A stretch of DNA of 64,000 bases from assembly GCA_003435055.1 (NCBI GenBank), contig QUMM01000010.1, positions 1-64,000 of the forward strand. Reading direction: 5' to 3'. The stretch comes from Lachnospiraceae bacterium OF09-6 (GTDB lineage: Bacteria; Bacillota; Clostridia; Lachnospirales; Lachnospiraceae). A program made the position numbers and the translations under genes. The notes beneath the pieces are model-generated. The model was given only the letters and a program-made list of their open reading frames with translations, searched no databases and had not been told where the DNA came from. Positions 61,762-64,000 of the stretch are shown here, in pieces. Each line of letters opens with the position of its first letter. The stretch's first letter is position 1.

Positions 61762-62742
61762 ATGAGCATTACAAAAGAAAAGGCATTACAGCTTTATGAA
61801 AAAATGTGTACCATACGGGAATTTGAAGAGTTAGTAAAGAAGGAATACCTGGCAGGCAACCTGCCAGGCTTCGTTCATTTGTATATCGGAGAAGAAGCTG
61901 TGGCTTCTGGTATTTGTGGCGCACTGGAAGAATGTGATTATATAGAAAGTACCCATCGTGGACATGGCCACTGCATTGCAAAAGGAGCAGACCTGAACCG
62001 GATGATGGCAGAGATCTATGGAAAAAAGACCGGCCTTTGTAAAGGAAAAGGTGGATCCATGCATATTGCCGATTTTGAAGTGGGTATGCTGGGAGCCAAC
62101 GGAGTTGTCGGCGGAGGCTACAATCTGGCTGCCGGAGCAGCACTGGCCAACAGTAAAATTCTTCATAACCAGAAGGTATCGGTTGTATTTTTCGGAGATG
62201 GTGCTTCCAACAGAGGAACCTTCCATGAAGCAGCCAATGTATCCAGTGCCTGGAAGCTTCCAATTATCTTTGTTAATGAGAATAATGGATGGGCGTCTAC
62301 TACACCGTATCAGACGACTACAGCGGTAGAAAATATTTCTGATTATGCGGCAGCTTATCATATGCCAGCGAAGATTGTATCTGGAAAAAATGTATTTGAG
62401 GTGTACCGGGCAGCTGCGGAGGCGGTAGAACGGGCAAGAAAAGGAGAAGGACCGACCTTCATCGAAGCAAAGACATTCCGCGTGGAAGGGCATTTTGTAA
62501 GAGATGCAGAGAAATACAGAACCAGAGAATATGTGGCAGAAGAGCAGAAAAAGAATGATCCATTTGCTGAATTTGAACGGATTGTACTGCAGCCGAATGA
62601 AGAGGTTGACGAAGTAATCACAAAGGAAGAACTGAGTGCGATTCGCCAGAAGAGCCATGAAAAAGTACTGGATGCACAGAAATTTGCGCTTGAAAGTCCG
62701 GTGCCGGATCCGGAAGAGTATCTGGATGACGTATACTGTTAA
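61762..62742 (+). CDS. TPP-dependent dehydrogenase E1 component, alpha subunit
   Basis: A 326-residue alpha subunit of a pyruvate/acetoin dehydrogenase-type E1. The TPP/Mg motif is FFGDGASNRGTFHEA continuing to NENN. Other segments are ESTHRGHGHCIAKG and GKGGSMHIAD, and the phosphorylation-loop region RVEGHFVRDAE. It decarboxylates a 2-oxo acid (or cleaves acetoin) and passes the acyl group to an E2 lipoate. It resembles AcoA more than branched-chain E1, but specificity is uncertain. It starts 19 bases after the TRAP binding protein. Confidence 0.82.
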   Translation: MSITKEKALQLYEKMCTIREFEELVKKEYLAGNLPGFVHLYIGEEAVASGICGALEECDYIESTHRGHGHCIAKGADLNRMMAEIYGKKTGLCKGKGGSMHIADFEVGMLGANGVVGGGYNLAAGAALANSKILHNQKVSVVFFGDGASNRGTFHEAANVSSAWKLPIIFVNENNGWASTTPYQTTTAVENISDYAAAYHMPAKIVSGKNVFEVYRAAAEAVERARKGEGPTFIEAKTFRVEGHFVRDAEKYRTREYVAEEQKKNDPFAEFERIVLQPNEEVDEVITKEELSAIRQKSHEKVLDAQKFALESPVPDPEEYLDDVYC

Positions 62743-62762
62743 GAGGAGCTAAGGAGAACGAG

Positions 62763-63743
62763 ATGAGAACAATAACATTTGGACAGGCAACTCTGGAAGC
62801 CATGAGTGAAGAAATGAAGAAGGATCCTACCGTATTTGTGATGGGTGAGGATCTGGCACGTCAGGGCGGTATCTTCGGACAGTTTACCGGACTGGCAGAT
62901 GAATTTCCGGGAAGAGTGATTGATACGCCGATATCAGAAACGTTTCTGGCAGGTGGCGGTGTAGGAGCAGCCCTTGCAGGAGCAAGACCGGTGGTGGATC
63001 TGCATTATGCAGATTTTTGCAGTGTATGTATGGATGAGATATTTAACCAAATGGCAAAGGCAAGATATATGTCAGGTGGACAGGCTAAGATTCCGCTGGT
63101 GCTCAGAGCACCGGATGGACTGATTACTCAGGGTGCAGCACAGCATTCCCAGTCTGTGGAAGCCTGGTTTGTACACATTCCTGGGCTGAAAGTGGTAGCG
63201 CCTTCTAATGCGGCAGATGCCAAAGCGGTATTAAAAGCAGCCATTGAAGACGACAATCCGGTCATTTATTTTGAACATAAGAATCTGTTTAAGATGTCCT
63301 TTGAGGTACCGGAGATCGAAGACGAAGAACCATATCAGATCGGAAAGGCAAAGATCCGCAAAAAGGGAAGCGATATTACACTGGTTTCCTATTCTAAGAC
63401 GATGCTGACTGTTTTAGAAGCAGCGAAGCAGCTGGAAGATGCCGGAATTTCAGCAGAAGTGATTGATCTGGTAACCTTATCCCCATGGGATAAAGAGACC
63501 GTGCTGGAATCTGTGAAAAAGACAGGTCATCTCTGTATCTGCCATGAAGCAGTCAAACAGGGGGGATTTGGAGCAGAGATTGCAGCAACGGCAGCGGAAG
63601 AAGCTTTTGACAGCTTAAAAGGGCCGGTTCTGCGTCTGGCAGCTCCATTTACACCGATACCATTTGCACCTTCTATGGAGAATAAAGTACGTGTTCATGT
63701 GGATGACATCGTGAATGCGATAACAAAAACACTGAAAGGATAA
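62763..63743 (+). CDS. TPP-dependent dehydrogenase E1 component, beta subunit
   Basis: A 326-residue beta subunit that completes the E1 heterotetramer. It has MGEDLARQGGIFGQF, FLAGGGVGAALAGARPVVD, and QHSQSVEAWFVHIPGLKVV, typical of the AcoB/PdhB family. It begins 21 bases after the alpha subunit. E2 and E3 are not in the window; they may follow the TRAP permeases or be shared with another complex. Confidence 0.85.
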   Translation: MRTITFGQATLEAMSEEMKKDPTVFVMGEDLARQGGIFGQFTGLADEFPGRVIDTPISETFLAGGGVGAALAGARPVVDLHYADFCSVCMDEIFNQMAKARYMSGGQAKIPLVLRAPDGLITQGAAQHSQSVEAWFVHIPGLKVVAPSNAADAKAVLKAAIEDDNPVIYFEHKNLFKMSFEVPEIEDEEPYQIGKAKIRKKGSDITLVSYSKTMLTVLEAAKQLEDAGISAEVIDLVTLSPWDKETVLESVKKTGHLCICHEAVKQGGFGAEIAATAAEEAFDSLKGPVLRLAAPFTPIPFAPSMENKVRVHVDDIVNAITKTLKG

Positions 63744-63747
63744 GAAG

Positions 63748-64000
63748 ATGAAACAGATTGGAAAAATACTCGGAAAACTCATCGATTATCTGGAGGAAGG
63801 TCTGATCGTAGCAGGCCTTCTCTTTATGACGGTGATGAATTTTGCCAATGTAATCAGCAGATATTTTTTGCACAAATCAATCTCGTATACAGAAGAAGTA
63901 GTGGTGATTGTATTTGTGTGGGTGACTATGCTGGGCATCTCAGCAGGTTATAAAAGAAACGCACATCTTGGTATGAGTTTATTACGGATAAATTATCAGA
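63748..64000 (+). CDS. TRAP transporter small permease, DctQ family (3' cut by window)
   Basis: The first 84 residues of a DctQ-type four-helix subunit. Helix 1 is EEGLIVAGLLFMTVMNFANV, followed by RYFLHKSISYTEEVVVIVFVWVTMLG, the family hallmark with the acidic pair, and the loop GYKRNAHLGM. It begins four bases after the E1 beta stop, so the enzyme genes are inserted between the binding protein and membrane parts of one transporter. The large permease DctM should follow beyond the window. Confidence 0.85.
   Translation, partial: MKQIGKILGKLIDYLEEGLIVAGLLFMTVMNFANVISRYFLHKSISYTEEVVVIVFVWVTMLGISAGYKRNAHLGMSLLRINYQ

Overview
The window reads as a chromosomal segment of a gut-type Clostridia, most likely Lachnospiraceae (Bacillota). 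Supporting signs are strong AGGAGG-type ribosome sites, moderate base composition, Ser/Glu/Thr-rich linkers in exported proteins, a YfhO membrane protein, VanZ and DUF6142 proteins, a BMP-type nucleoside importer, HAAS/DUF4097 genes, and short operons with ATGA-type overlaps. The species cannot be named from the sequence.

Layout. 1-430: right part of an IS200/IS605-like element (end of the transposase plus a run of hairpins). 535-7406: membrane-bound XRE regulator, HAD phosphatase and a four-gene BMP/ABC nucleoside-type importer. 7419-10839: YfhO membrane protein and an exported PIG-L deacetylase. 10905-13357: ilvE and a divergent saccharopine-dehydrogenase-like gene. 13614-17387: a compact operon of a PLP enzyme, an ArnC-like glycosyltransferase, an ATP-grasp ligase and two ArnE/F-like small transporters. 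17449-23369: RlmD-type rRNA methyltransferase, ER-type signal peptidase, deacetylase-like protein and an exported trigger-factor-like lipoprotein. 23521-31703: pyrFE, small membrane proteins, an M29 aminopeptidase and purE-M-N-D. 31726-37307: a cadherin-like membrane protein, GntR-ClpC and RadA. 37370-46096: a catabolic-looking cluster (old-yellow-enzyme reductase, LysR, PucR, GPH transporter, UroD-like protein, YjiH). 46540-49283: a small decayed island beside tRNA-Trp (Rpn nuclease with an ACG in place of ATG, HipA-like remnants). 49294-58421: LysR and a siroheme reductase, a phosphodiesterase-fold protein, an HD-GYP/GGDEF sensor, mgtE and a KDG-kinase-like gene. 58543-60482: PadR-HAAS-DUF4097. 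60727-64000: a TRAP transporter interleaved with a TPP-dependent E1 alpha/beta pair, cut by the window end.

Two observations cut across the window. First, two identical 142-bp non-coding elements (13354-13495 and 46109-46250) each have near-perfect terminal inverted repeats, internal hairpins and a perfect 8-bp target duplication. They are a recently active MITE, and one of them rewrote the last codons of a gene. Second, at least twelve conserved genes, including purD and clpC, are interrupted by a single missing base, never an extra one, usually in a short homopolymer. Restoring the base gives full-length proteins. This is best explained by uncorrected long-read consensus errors, so these loci are annotated as single genes spanning both frames.
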